Positions 9,625-20,757 of a DNA stretch of 48,337 nt are shown here, piece by piece. This DNA comes from Betaproteobacteria bacterium. GTDB lineage: Bacteria; Pseudomonadota; Gammaproteobacteria; Burkholderiales; SG8-41. A program made the position numbers and the translations under genes. The DNA is taken from positions 1 through 48,337 of the forward strand of contig JAHFRL010000024.1 in NCBI GenBank assembly GCA_023266235.1, given 5' to 3'. Below the pieces are notes generated by a model. It ran no database searches, was not told where the DNA came from, and saw nothing but the letters and a program-made list of their open reading frames with translations. Position 1 is the stretch's first letter, and every line of letters begins with the position of its first letter.

Positions 9625-10380
9625 ATGTGGGATAAGCCCGACATCCTGAATGCGATCGCGAGCCTGCTGTTTGCGGCGGCGTTCCTGCTCGTGGCTTACG
9701 GCACGCTGCATTACGTCGTGCGGCTGCCGGTGTTTCCGCTGCGCGAAGTGCGCATCAGCGGCGCGCTCGCGCACGTCACAGTCGGGCAGGTCGAAGTGAT
9801 CGTTAAACGTGAGCTGCAGGACAATTTCTTCACGCTCGACCTCGCGCAGGCGCGCGCTGCATTTGAAAGGCTGCCGTGGGTGCGCAAAGTCAACGTGCGT
9901 CGCCAGTGGCCGGACCGGCTTGATGTCACGCTCGAAGAGCACGTGCCGCTCGCGCGCTGGGGCAGCGTGGCGCTGGTCAATATCCAAGGTGAAGTGTTCA
10001 CCGCGGCCTACGACGGCATGCTGCCGCTGTTTGTCGGCCCGCCGGCGAGCGCCAAGGAGATCGCCATCCAGTATGGCTACTTCCAGCGCAGTCTCGCCGC
10101 GATCGGGCAGGTGCCGGCGCAGGTGCGGGTTTCCCCGCGCCGTGCGTGGCAGGTGCGGCTCGAGAGCGGACTGACCCTCGAGCTCGGGCGCGAAAGCATC
10201 GAGTCGCGGCTCGACCGTTTCATCGCGGTCTACGAGCGCACCGTCAATCGACTGCAACGCAAGATCGACTACGTCGACCTGCGCTATCCGAATGGCTTTG
10301 CGGTGCGCGTACCCGAATTGAAGTTCGAGCCGCAGGACGCGCGCCGCGGCAAAAAAACTGCGCCGCGCGCGACCGGATGA
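9625..10380 (+). CDS. ftsQ: cell division protein FtsQ
   Basis: Bitopic inner-membrane division protein that links early (FtsA/Z) and late (FtsL/B/W/I) divisome components. The 251-residue product has a short cytoplasmic N-terminus, one transmembrane helix (about residues 8-33), a POTRA domain beginning at FPLREVRISGALAHVT and including LPWVRKVNVRRQWPDRL, and a periplasmic beta domain ending YVDLRYPNGFAVR, the region that contacts FtsB in homologues. ATG at 9625 is chosen because a GGGGG stretch precedes it. A frame-consistent ATG at 9574 would add only repeat-coded residues. The C-terminal tail is basic. ftsA follows after 16 bp. Confidence 0.94.
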   Translation: MWDKPDILNAIASLLFAAAFLLVAYGTLHYVVRLPVFPLREVRISGALAHVTVGQVEVIVKRELQDNFFTLDLAQARAAFERLPWVRKVNVRRQWPDRLDVTLEEHVPLARWGSVALVNIQGEVFTAAYDGMLPLFVGPPASAKEIAIQYGYFQRSLAAIGQVPAQVRVSPRRAWQVRLESGLTLELGRESIESRLDRFIAVYERTVNRLQRKIDYVDLRYPNGFAVRVPELKFEPQDARRGKKTAPRATG

Positions 10381-10396
10381 GCGCGGAGAGGATGGA

Positions 10397-11638
10397 ATGA
10401 GCAAAGCCAAGGAAAACAAGAACCTGATCGTCGGCCTCGACATCGGCACCTCGAAGATCGCGGCGATCGTCGCCGAACTGCGCCCGGACGCCGGCTTCGA
10501 AATCATCGGCATGGGCAGCCATCCGTCGAAAGGACTCAAGAAGGGCGTGGTGGTCAACATCGAGGCGACGGTGAATGCGATCCAGCGCGCGCTCGAAGAA
10601 GCCGAGCTGATGGCGGACTGCAAAATCCGCGACGTCTACACCGGGATTGCCGGCAGCCACATCAAGAGCATCAATTCGCGCGGCATGGTGGCGATCAAGG
10701 ACCGCGGCGAGGTGACGCAGCAGGACGTCGAGCGCGTGATCGAGACTGCCAAGGCGATTCCGATTCCGACCGACCAACAGGTGCTGCACATCCTGAACCA
10801 GGAATTCATCGTCGACGGCCAGGGCGACGTGCGCGAGCCGCTCGGCATGAGCGGAGTACGGCTCGAAGTCAACGTCCACATCGTGACCGGCGCCGTGTCG
10901 GCGGCGCAGAACATCATCAAGTGCGTGCGGCGCTGCGGGCTCGAAGTGCGCGACCTGATCCTGCAGCCGCTCGCCTCGGCCACCGCGGCGGTGTCGGAAG
11001 ACGAGAAAGACCTCGGCGTGTGCCTGGTCGACATCGGCGGCGGCACCACCGACATCGCGGTTTTCACCCAGGGCGCGATCCGCCATACCGGCGTGATCCC
11101 GATCGCCGGCGACCAGATCACCAACGACATCGCGATGGCATTGCGGACTCCCACCAAGGATGCCGAAGACATCAAACAGCGTTACGGCTGCGCGCTGCGG
11201 CAGCTTGCCGATCCGCAGGACATGGTCGAAGTGCCGGGTATCGGCGAGCGCGGCCCGCGCCTGCTGTCGCGCCAGACGCTCGCCGAAGTGATCGAGCCGC
11301 GCATCGAGGAGCTGTATGCGCTCGTGCAGTCGGAACTGCGCCGCTCGGGTTACGAGGACCTGCTGTCCTCAGGGATCGTGATCACCGGCGGCTCGAGCTC
11401 GATGCGGGGCATGGTCGAGCTCGGCGAAGAGATTTTCCATATGCCGGTGCGCATCGGCCAGCCGCTATACCACGGCGGGCTGTCGGAAGTGGTGCGCAAT
11501 CCGCGCTACTCGACCGCGGTCGGCCTGCTGCTGCTCGGGCTGCAGGAGCAGCGCCAGCAACAGCTCGCGCAGGCGAACCTCGGGTCGCTCGCGGGGTTGA
11601 TCGAGCGCATGAAGAGCTGGTTCAAGGGAAATTTTTAG
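10397..11638 (+). CDS. ftsA: cell division protein FtsA
   Basis: Actin-like ATPase that tethers FtsZ to the membrane and recruits later divisome proteins. The 413-residue sequence opens with the phosphate-1 motif LIVGLDIGTSKIAAIVAEL. It has the phosphate-2 region CLVDIGGGTTDIAVF (about residues 210-224), the adenosine motif IVITGGSSSMRGM, and a C-terminal amphipathic helix IERMKSWFKGNF that serves as the membrane anchor. AGAGGA lies just ahead of the ATG. It sits between ftsQ (16 bp upstream) and ftsZ (98 bp downstream), the usual order. Confidence 0.97.
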   Translation: MSKAKENKNLIVGLDIGTSKIAAIVAELRPDAGFEIIGMGSHPSKGLKKGVVVNIEATVNAIQRALEEAELMADCKIRDVYTGIAGSHIKSINSRGMVAIKDRGEVTQQDVERVIETAKAIPIPTDQQVLHILNQEFIVDGQGDVREPLGMSGVRLEVNVHIVTGAVSAAQNIIKCVRRCGLEVRDLILQPLASATAAVSEDEKDLGVCLVDIGGGTTDIAVFTQGAIRHTGVIPIAGDQITNDIAMALRTPTKDAEDIKQRYGCALRQLADPQDMVEVPGIGERGPRLLSRQTLAEVIEPRIEELYALVQSELRRSGYEDLLSSGIVITGGSSSMRGMVELGEEIFHMPVRIGQPLYHGGLSEVVRNPRYSTAVGLLLLGLQEQRQQQLAQANLGSLAGLIERMKSWFKGNF

Positions 11639-11736
11639 GGGGTATGCAAATGCGTATGCACCGGGATCAGGAAATTCGGCAACACGGAGTCGACACTGCG
11701 CAGGTTTTGTTTCTACTTTAGTCACAGGAGGCAGCT

Positions 11737-12900
11737 ATGTTTGAAATCATGGAAGTTCCGTCACAGGAAGCGGTATTGAAGGTAATCGGGGTCGGCGGTT
11801 GCGGCGGCAACGCAGTCGATCACATGATCGCCAACGGTGTGAAAGGCGTCGAGTTCATCTGCGCCAACACCGATATGCAGGCGTTGCGGCGCACCCAGGC
11901 GCGCACCCAGTTGCAGCTCGGTGTCAACGTCACGAAGGGGCTCGGCGCCGGCGCCAATCCCGAGGTCGGCCGCCAGGCGGCGCTCGAGGATCGCGAGCGC
12001 ATCGTCGAGCTGCTCCGCGGCGCCGACATGCTGTTCCTGACCGCCGGCATGGGCGGCGGCACCGGCACCGGCGCGGCACCGGTGGTGGCCGAAATCGCGC
12101 GCGAACTTGGCATCCTCACGGTGGCGGTGGTGACCAAGCCGTTTGCGTTCGAGGGCAAGCGGCAGAAGATCGCACAGGAAGGACTCGACGGACTCGCGCA
12201 GCTCGTCAATTCGCTGATCGTGGTGCCGAACGACAAGCTGATGCAGGTGCTCGGCAACCAGGTCACGCTGGATGAAGCGTTTCGGGCGGCGAACGACGTG
12301 CTGCACGGCGCGGTCGCCGGCATCGCTGAAATCATCAGCTGCGAGGGCATGATCAACGTCGACTTTGCCGACGTGAAGACCGTGATGTCCGAAACCGGGG
12401 TGGCGATGATGGGCTCGGCCAGGGCGGCAGGAACCGACCGCGCGCGCATGGCGGCCGAGCAGGCGGTGGCATGCCCGCTGCTCGAAGACATCGATATCGC
12501 CGATGCGCGCGGCGTGCTGGTCAACATTTCAGCGAGTAAATCGTTGTTCCAGTTGCAGGAGATGTACGACGTAATGGACGTGGTCAAGGCGTTCACTGCC
12601 GAATCGGCGACGGTGATCGCCGGCACGGTGTACGACGAGGGCCTGGAAGACGAACTGCGCGTGACCATCGTCGCGACCGGGCTGGGCAAGACCCATGCGC
12701 GCATGCAGCCGAAGCCGCTGACGGTCGTGATGCAGGCGACCGGCACCGACAACGCGTCCGCGGCCGGGCCCGTCAATTACGAGGAACTCGACCAGCCGGC
12801 GGTGATGCGGCGCAATCGCAATCAGACGGTCGAAGCGATGCGGCAATCGGGCGTCGAGATGCTGGACATACCGGCGTTCCTGCGCAAGCAGGCGGATTAG
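11737..12900 (+). CDS. ftsZ: cell division GTPase FtsZ
   Basis: Tubulin-like GTPase forming the cytokinetic ring. The 387-residue sequence shows GVGGCGGNAVDHMI, the GTP-binding signature GGGTGTGAAP (about residues 106-115), the NVDFADVK synergy-loop region and the conserved C-terminal peptide DIPAFLRKQAD that binds FtsA, ZipA and ZapD. The linker before that peptide is short (about 60 residues). AGGAGG precedes the ATG at a good spacing. The 98-bp gap after ftsA shows no repeat. The gene closes the division part of the cluster; a GC-rich hairpin overlaps its stop codon. Confidence 0.98.
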   Translation: MFEIMEVPSQEAVLKVIGVGGCGGNAVDHMIANGVKGVEFICANTDMQALRRTQARTQLQLGVNVTKGLGAGANPEVGRQAALEDRERIVELLRGADMLFLTAGMGGGTGTGAAPVVAEIARELGILTVAVVTKPFAFEGKRQKIAQEGLDGLAQLVNSLIVVPNDKLMQVLGNQVTLDEAFRAANDVLHGAVAGIAEIISCEGMINVDFADVKTVMSETGVAMMGSARAAGTDRARMAAEQAVACPLLEDIDIADARGVLVNISASKSLFQLQEMYDVMDVVKAFTAESATVIAGTVYDEGLEDELRVTIVATGLGKTHARMQPKPLTVVMQATGTDNASAAGPVNYEELDQPAVMRRNRNQTVEAMRQSGVEMLDIPAFLRKQAD

Positions 12901-12923
12901 GCGGCGGCTTTCGGGCCGCCGCC
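12900..12923 (+). terminator. GC-rich hairpin after ftsZ, possible terminator
   Basis: A 9-bp perfect stem with a 6-nt loop begins at the last base of the ftsZ stop codon. There is no T-run, so intrinsic termination is uncertain; it could instead be an mRNA 3' stabiliser. Confidence 0.4.
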
Positions 12924-12976
12924 CGCTGGCAATTGCCGAGAGACGGCCGTCCGGCGTGGTGGCACGTCCACGCGTT

Positions 12977-13006
12977 TTGCGGGGTCGGCATCGACCGTGA
13001 TAAAAT
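12977..13006 (+). promoter_or_regulatory. candidate sigma70 promoter for lpxC
   Basis: TTGCGG (12977-12982), an 18-bp spacer, then TAAAAT (13001-13006), placed 38 bp before the lpxC start. A very similar arrangement precedes rpsP. Confidence 0.45.
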
Positions 13007-13043
13007 TCGTTTTTAAGAACTCCAAAAATTAAAGAGTCAATAC

Positions 13044-13958
13044 GTGATACAGCAGCGAACCTTAAAAAACATCATTCGCACCACTGGCGTCGGGCTACAC
13101 ACCGGCGAGAAGGTCTATATGACTTTGCGCCCGGCCGCGCCCAATACCGGCATCGTGTTTTGCCGCGTCGACCTGCCGCAACCAGTCGAGATCAAGGCCG
13201 ATCCTTATCATATCGGCGACACACGGCTGTCGTCGTGCCTTGAGCAGAACGGCGTGCGCGTATCGACGGTCGAGCATCTGATGTCGGCGCTCGCCGGTCT
13301 TGGCATCGATAACCTGCACGTCGACGTGTCGGCGGGCGAAGTGCCGATCATGGACGGCAGCGCCGGACCGTTCGTGTTCCTGCTGCAGTCGGCGGGCATC
13401 GAAGAACAGCCGGCCGCGAAAAAATTCATCCGCATCCTGCAGCCGGTCGAAGTCACCGACGGCGACAAAATGGCGCGTTTCGCGCCGCACAACGGCTTCA
13501 AGATCGAATTCAGCATCGATTTCGACCATCCGGTATTCGAGAATTCCGCCAAGTCGGTGTGCGTCGATTTCGCGCAGACCTCGTACGTGAAGGAGGTGAG
13601 CCGCGCGCGCACCTTCGGTTTCATGCAGGAGGTCGAATGGATGCGCGCGCAGGGCCTCGCGCTCGGCGGCTCGCTCGACAACGCGATCGTGCTCGATGAG
13701 TATCGCGTGCTCAACAACGACGGGCTGCGCTACGACGACGAATTCGTCAAGCACAAGGTGCTGGACGCGATCGGCGACCTCTATCTGCTCGGCCACCCCG
13801 TGATCGGCACGTTCGCCGCACACAAATCCGGGCACGCGCTCAACAACGCGCTGCTGCGGCGCCTGCTGGAGAGCAAGGAGGCGTGGGAATACGTGAGCTT
13901 CGACTGCGCCGAAGACGCGCCGGCGTTCGTCGCCTCCACCCAGCCCGCGCTGGCCTGA
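13044..13958 (+). CDS. lpxC: UDP-3-O-acyl-N-acetylglucosamine deacetylase (LpxC)
   Basis: Zinc hydrolase that commits UDP-acyl-GlcNAc to lipid A synthesis, in the cytoplasm. The 304-residue length is typical. Family motifs: [13 protein letters not shown] near the N-terminus, [19 protein letters not shown] (first zinc histidine), [41 protein letters not shown] (second zinc histidine and aspartate) and [10 protein letters not shown] (general acid/base histidine). The start is GTG at 13044 with only a weak purine stretch upstream. It follows ftsZ by 143 bp and probably has its own promoter. Its product and the mur enzymes share UDP-GlcNAc as a precursor, which fits the neighbourhood. Confidence 0.97.
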   Translation: MIQQRTLKNIIRTTGVGLHTGEKVYMTLRPAAPNTGIVFCRVDLPQPVEIKADPYHIGDTRLSSCLEQNGVRVSTVEHLMSALAGLGIDNLHVDVSAGEVPIMDGSAGPFVFLLQSAGIEEQPAAKKFIRILQPVEVTDGDKMARFAPHNGFKIEFSIDFDHPVFENSAKSVCVDFAQTSYVKEVSRARTFGFMQEVEWMRAQGLALGGSLDNAIVLDEYRVLNNDGLRYDDEFVKHKVLDAIGDLYLLGHPVIGTFAAHKSGHALNNALLRRLLESKEAWEYVSFDCAEDAPAFVASTQPALA

Positions 13959-13970
13959 GTGTTTCATCAT

Positions 13971-13986
13971 CCCGGCGCACGCCGGG
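13971..13986. repeat. REP-like palindrome after lpxC
   Basis: CCCGGC, a 4-nt loop and GCCGGG, set in a context (TCATCATCCCGGCGCACGCC) that resembles common REP palindromes of proteobacteria. No T-run follows. A single copy is seen in the window. Confidence 0.4.
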
Positions 13987-14027
13987 AGCGAGATTCGATC
14001 CTCTAGTCCCGCAACCGGAATACCGCC

Positions 14028-14213
14028 ATGTTTGTGCTGCGCGTCGTCGGCTTTCTGATATTGATCACCATCGGCGCTGCGCTGGTGATGTCGCTGCTGA
14101 CCAGGAACCGGCGTTACGTGACTTTCGCGTGGCAGGTGCTCAAATACGGCATGGTGATGGCGATCGTCGTGCTCGTGTTCCTGCTGTTCGAGCGCTTGCT
14201 ACTGGTAATTTGA
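14028..14213 (+). CDS. small two-helix membrane protein
   Basis: A 61-residue protein made almost wholly of two hydrophobic helices (about residues 4-24 and 41-60) joined by a basic loop, TRNRRYVTFAWQVLKY. It lies 69 bp after lpxC and converges with the DUF721 gene, its stop being 10 bp from that gene's stop. The composition (VLIMAF-rich with a charged connector) and the fit between two annotated genes argue that it is real. Small membrane proteins of this kind occur next to lpxC in betaproteobacteria. No function is known to me, and none is proposed. Confidence 0.7.
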   Translation: MFVLRVVGFLILITIGAALVMSLLTRNRRYVTFAWQVLKYGMVMAIVVLVFLLFERLLLVI

Positions 14214-14223
14214 AGGCAATGGA

Positions 14224-14664
14224 TCAGTTTTTGTCGCGCTGGTGCGCGGCCATATTAGTTAGCGCCCGCTTCAATGGCGAGTCGTCAAGCCGCGCGGCGA
14301 GGCGTTCCAAATTTTCAATGGTTTCAATGCTTAATTGCTTGGGTGCGCGTTTTGGGGCGCGGCCCGGCGGCGCCTCCCTGACTTGCACTTCCACCCGAAT
14401 TGAAGTAACCTCAACCCCCTGTTTTTCGTAAGCAGTTAATAATCTCGGGGCGAGTTGCTTAAGTTTCGCAGCAATCGCCGCATTGTCAGCCAAGAGGAAG
14501 AGGGTTCCCGCGCGTAACTGCTTGACGCAGCACGCTTGAGTCAATGATTGCGGCGCGATTTTCAGGAATACCTGTTGCAGTTCGGCAATGCGCCGGGCCT
14601 GGTCGGCCAATCGACGCAAGCTGTTCGACGAGTTGAGATAGAAGTCGATCTTGTGCGCGGGCAT
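14224..14664 (-). CDS. dciA: DUF721 / DciA-like protein
   Basis: A 146-residue basic protein. The N-terminal two thirds, from LNSSNSLRRLADQARRIAEL to RVEVQVREA, matches the DUF721 pattern: helices, then a segment with LRAGTLFLLADNAAIAAKLK and TSIRVEVQV strands. The C-terminal third is a charged tail with KRAPKQLSIETIENLERLAA. DUF721 proteins include DciA, the helicase operator that helps load DnaB in bacteria lacking DnaC; assigning that role here is by family only. It is the only minus-strand gene in the first 21 kb. Its start is 21 bp from the start of the divergent M23 peptidase gene, so the two promoters must overlap the coding regions. Confidence 0.75.
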   Translation of the reverse strand: MPAHKIDFYLNSSNSLRRLADQARRIAELQQVFLKIAPQSLTQACCVKQLRAGTLFLLADNAAIAAKLKQLAPRLLTAYEKQGVEVTSIRVEVQVREAPPGRAPKRAPKQLSIETIENLERLAARLDDSPLKRALTNMAAHQRDKN

Positions 14665-14685
14665 GGCTGAGATTGTGGGGCAATC

Positions 14686-15603
14686 ATGAACATAATTCTA
14701 GTTTCCGGGAAACTGACCAAGGCGCGGACGATCACGCTCGCCGTCCCGCATCTGGCGGTGGGCGCCGTCGCGACGCTGCTCGGCGTGCTGGTTTTGGCGT
14801 TCGGACTGCAGTACTTCATGCTGCGCTACGCATCCAGCATCAACAGCCCGCTCCTGAATACCCTGATTTTGAGCGCGCACCAGGAGCAGAACGAGAAAAT
14901 GCAGAGCTATCTGCGCGAAAACCTGAACGCCATGGCGTCCAAGCTCGGGCAGATGCAAGCGCAGCTGCTGCGGCTCGATACGCTCGGCGAGCGGCTGGCC
15001 AAGACCGCCGGCTTCAAACCCCAGGAATTCATGTTCGACCAGGCGCCCGGACGCGGCGGCGCGGTATCGACCCTGCCGACTTACGATTTATCGCTCGGCG
15101 ATTTGGACCGGCAGGTTGACTTGCTCACCAAGCAGGTGGACGATCGCACCGAAAAGCTCGGCATCCTTGATTGGCTGATGATCATCGACAGCGCGAAAAA
15201 GAAATTGCTGCCGTCGGTGCTGCCGGTCGAGGGCGGTTGGTACTCGTCGAACTTCGGCTGGCGCATCGATCCGTTCAACGGCGTGCGTGCATTTCATGAG
15301 GGCATGGATTTCATGGCCGAGATCGGCACGCCGGCACGCGCGGCGGCCGGCGGCGTGGTGATCTACTCGGATTTGCACCCTCAATATGGTAATATGATCG
15401 AGATTGATCACGGCAATGGCTTGATCACGCGCTACGCGCACCTGTCGAAACGCCTGGCTAAGACCGGCGACGTGGTAATGAGTGGCGGAAAGATCGGCGC
15501 AGTCGGCAATACCGGACGCTCGACCGGCCCGCACCTGCATTTCGAGGTTCGCCAGAATGGGGCGCCGCTGAATCCGGTGCGCTTCCTGAGATTGCCTGGT
15601 TAG
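14686..15603 (+). CDS. M23 family metallopeptidase, membrane-anchored LytM protein
   Basis: Probable periplasmic peptidoglycan DD-endopeptidase or amidase activator. The 305-residue protein has one N-terminal membrane helix (about residues 22-46), a helical stretch likely to form a coiled coil (about 60-170), and a C-terminal LytM/peptidase M23 domain. Zinc ligands and catalytic histidines are all visible: HEGMDF (His and Asp of the HxxxD motif), the RYAHLSK histidine and GPHLHFEVRQNG (HxH), so the enzyme is probably active rather than an NlpD-like activator. GWRIDPFNGVRAFHEGMDF is typical of the clade next to secA in betaproteobacteria. A strong terminator follows its stop. It is divergent from the DUF721 gene. 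Confidence 0.9.
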   Translation: MNIILVSGKLTKARTITLAVPHLAVGAVATLLGVLVLAFGLQYFMLRYASSINSPLLNTLILSAHQEQNEKMQSYLRENLNAMASKLGQMQAQLLRLDTLGERLAKTAGFKPQEFMFDQAPGRGGAVSTLPTYDLSLGDLDRQVDLLTKQVDDRTEKLGILDWLMIIDSAKKKLLPSVLPVEGGWYSSNFGWRIDPFNGVRAFHEGMDFMAEIGTPARAAAGGVVIYSDLHPQYGNMIEIDHGNGLITRYAHLSKRLAKTGDVVMSGGKIGAVGNTGRSTGPHLHFEVRQNGAPLNPVRFLRLPG

Positions 15604-15627
15604 CGGGTTCCGGGTTGGCGTCAGAAG

Positions 15628-15655
15628 GGGGTGGGGTGTTTCCCCACCCCTTTTT
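15628..15655 (+). terminator. rho-independent terminator after the M23 peptidase gene
   Basis: A perfect 9-bp stem GGGGTGGGG / CCCCACCCC with a 5-nt loop is followed directly by five T residues, then ATTT. It separates the peptidase gene from secA. Confidence 0.9.
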
Positions 15656-15682
15656 ATTTAAGTGAAGCACGTTTAGCGATTC

Positions 15683-18403
<2,721 letters not shown>

Positions 18404-18408
18404 AAACA

Positions 18409-18496
18409 GTGAATGGTGAATAGCGAATCGTGAATGGTGAAAGATGACCGCGCGCAAACGCACGCTTACTATTTGCCATTTACCCCTCACCATTCA
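18409..18496. repeat. heptad inverted repeat, secA-argJ junction
   Basis: Left arm 18409-18443: GTGAATG, GTGAATA, GCGAATC, GTGAATG, GTGAAAG. Right arm 18469-18496: CTATTTG, CCATTTA, CCCCTCA, CCATTCA. The units are complementary between arms, with a 25-nt spacer. Confidence 0.92.
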
Positions 18497-18508
18497 CCAG
18501 CTTCCCCC

Positions 18509-19747
18509 ATGCCGGTCAATCTAGTCGCTCCTGATCCGAAATCCTTGCTTCCCGTCGCGGGCGTTGCGCTCGGCGTCACGCAAGCGAATATCCGCAAGCC
18601 GGACCGCAAGGATCTGCTGGTGATCCGGCTCGACGACGGCGCCAACGTCGCCGGAGTGTTTACGCAGAATCGCTTCTGCGCAGCGCCGGTGGTGGTGACG
18701 CGCCAGCACCTGTCGATGCTCGATCCGAATGCCTCGATCCGCGCGCTGGTGGTCAACACCGGCAACGCCAACGCAGGCACCGGCAAGGACGGTCTTGCGC
18801 ATGCGCGCCAGACCTGCACCGAGCTCGCGCACCTGCTCGGCTGCACCGCGGTCCAGGTGCTGCCGTTTTCGACCGGCGTCATCATGGAACCGCTGCCGGT
18901 CGAGCGCATCGCGGCGGGACTTCCGGCATGCCTCGCCGACCTGCGCGCGGACAACTGGCTCAACGCGGCGCAGGCGATCATGACTACCGATACGCTGCCG
19001 AAGGCGGTGTCAAGTCAGGTCAAGGTCGGCGGCGCAACAGTCACGCTTACCGGCATCGCCAAGGGCGCGGGCATGATCCATCCCAATATGGCGACCATGC
19101 TCGGTTTCGTCGCGACCGATGCGCGGGTGAGCCTGCCGCTGCTGAAAAGCGCGGTCGCGCACGCGGCGAAAAACTCGTTCAACTGCATTACCGTCGACGG
19201 CGACACCTCGACCAACGATGCGTTCATGCTGATCGCGAGCGGCAAGGCCGGCATGAACGAGCTCACCGACGCGCGCAGCCCGGACTTCATCGCATTGCGT
19301 GACGCGGTAACGCAAGTGGCCCGGCAGCTCGCTCAATCCATCGTGCGCGATGGCGAGGGCGCGACCAAATTCATCAGCATCCGCGTCGAGGGCGGTCGCT
19401 CGGAGGACGAGTGCCGCAAAATCGGTTTTGCGATCGCGCATTCGCCGCTGGTCAAGACCGCGTTTTTCGCTTCCGATCCCAACCTCGGACGCATTCTGGC
19501 GGCGATCGGCTACGCGGGAGTCGCCGATCTCGACGTCGAGAAGCTCGATCTTTATCTCGACGACGTGCTGGTGGCGCGGCACGGTGGGCGCAACCCCGCT
19601 TACCGGGAGGCCGACGGCCAGCGCGTGATGAAGCAAAGCGAGATCACCATCCGCGCCGTGTTGAACCGCGGCACTGCGTCCGTGACGCTCTGGACGTGCG
19701 ATCTGTCGCACGATTACGTCAGTATCAATGCCGACTATCGGAGTTAA
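18509..19747 (+). CDS. argJ: bifunctional glutamate N-acetyltransferase / amino-acid acetyltransferase (ArgJ)
   Basis: Arginine biosynthesis enzyme that transfers acetyl from N-acetylornithine to glutamate (and may also use acetyl-CoA). The 412-residue precursor contains the self-cleavage site in [16 protein letters not shown], where the threonine after MA becomes the N-terminal nucleophile of the beta chain. It also has [13 protein letters not shown] (about residues 82-94), [11 protein letters not shown], and [18 protein letters not shown] in the beta chain. The start at 18509 is the first methionine after a heptad inverted repeat; an open frame back to 18434 is repeat-coded. The ATPase gene follows after 9 bp, suggesting co-transcription. 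Confidence 0.95.
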   Translation: MPVNLVAPDPKSLLPVAGVALGVTQANIRKPDRKDLLVIRLDDGANVAGVFTQNRFCAAPVVVTRQHLSMLDPNASIRALVVNTGNANAGTGKDGLAHARQTCTELAHLLGCTAVQVLPFSTGVIMEPLPVERIAAGLPACLADLRADNWLNAAQAIMTTDTLPKAVSSQVKVGGATVTLTGIAKGAGMIHPNMATMLGFVATDARVSLPLLKSAVAHAAKNSFNCITVDGDTSTNDAFMLIASGKAGMNELTDARSPDFIALRDAVTQVARQLAQSIVRDGEGATKFISIRVEGGRSEDECRKIGFAIAHSPLVKTAFFASDPNLGRILAAIGYAGVADLDVEKLDLYLDDVLVARHGGRNPAYREADGQRVMKQSEITIRAVLNRGTASVTLWTCDLSHDYVSINADYRS

Positions 19748-19756
19748 AATCCTGTC

Positions 19757-20647
19757 ATGAGCGATACCGATAAGCTGATTCAAAGTGCCGAGGCGCTGCT
19801 GGCGCGCATCGGGAAGCTGCTGCCGGCCGAGCCGGCTGGGACCGACTGGAAAGCATCGATCGCGTTCCGCTGGCGCAAGCGCAACGGCCGCGGCGCGATC
19901 GAAGCCGTCAGGCACGTGCACCAAATCAGCCTTGGCGACCTGCACGGGATCGACAGCCAGAAGAAAATCGTCGAACAGAACACGCGCCAGTTCGTCGAGG
20001 GCTATCCGGCCAACAACGTGCTGTTGACCGGCGCGCGCGGCACCGGCAAATCGTCCCTGATCAAGGCGCTGCTCAACAAATACGCGCCGCGGGGGCTGCG
20101 CGTGATCGAAGTCGAGAAGCAGGACCTGATCGATCTGCCCGATATCGTCGATCACATCGACAGCCGCCCGGAGCGCTTCATCCTGTTTTGCGACGATCTG
20201 TCATTCGATGCAGACGAGCAGGGCTTCAAGGCGCTCAAGGTGGTGCTCGACGGCTCGGTCGCCGCCGCGTCCGAGAACTGCCTGATCTACGCGACCTCGA
20301 ACCGCCGCCACCTGATGCCGGAATACATGTCGGAGAACCTCGAAGCCAAGCGTGTCGACGACGAGATCCATCCGGGCGAGACGGTGGAGGAAAAAATCTC
20401 GCTGTCGGAGCGTTTCGGCGTGTGGGCGTCGTTCTATCCGTTCGACCAGGACGAGTACCTCGAGATCGTCGCGCAGTGGCTGTCGCACTTCAGGATCGCC
20501 GGCGCCAGCACGGATGCGGTGCGGCAGGCGGCGCTGCAGTGGGCGTTGCAGCGCGGATCGCGCAGCGGCCGCGTGGCGTGGCAGTTCGCGCGCGACTGGG
20601 CCGGGAAACACAAGGTGGAAGGCGGAAGGACGACAAAGAAAGGATGA
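19757..20647 (+). CDS. DUF815 family AAA-type ATPase
   Basis: A cytoplasmic ATP-binding protein of 296 residues and unknown physiological role. Walker A is LTGARGTGKSSLIKALL (about residue 90) and Walker B is RFILFCDDLSFD (about 138). Sensor-like IYATSNRRHLMPEYM and the FYPFDQDEYL segment fit the DUF815 family found between argJ and mutT in many proteobacteria. The C-terminal KVEGGRTTKKG is translated from the start of a heptad repeat, and the stop overlaps the next start (ATGA inside a GGATGAA unit). No catalytic partner is evident. Confidence 0.85.
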   Translation: MSDTDKLIQSAEALLARIGKLLPAEPAGTDWKASIAFRWRKRNGRGAIEAVRHVHQISLGDLHGIDSQKKIVEQNTRQFVEGYPANNVLLTGARGTGKSSLIKALLNKYAPRGLRVIEVEKQDLIDLPDIVDHIDSRPERFILFCDDLSFDADEQGFKALKVVLDGSVAAASENCLIYATSNRRHLMPEYMSENLEAKRVDDEIHPGETVEEKISLSERFGVWASFYPFDQDEYLEIVAQWLSHFRIAGASTDAVRQAALQWALQRGSRSGRVAWQFARDWAGKHKVEGGRTTKKG

Positions 20648-20757
20648 AGGCGGAAAGCGGAAGGATGAAGGGAAAACCCCCGCCCGATGCGGCTGACGAC
20701 ATGACAAGCGAAGGATCGGATATTCATCCTTCACCCTTCATCCTTCATCCTTCAAAC
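20614..20757. repeat. long heptad inverted repeat, DUF815 gene / Nudix-ThiE junction
   Basis: Left arm 20614-20676 is nine 7-mers in register, among them GGTGGAA, GGCGGAA (twice), GGATGAA (twice) and AGCGGAA. Right arm 20723-20757: TTCATCC, TTCACCC, TTCATCC, TTCATCC, TTCAAAC. This is the longest array in the window. It contains the stop of one gene and the start of the next. Confidence 0.92.
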
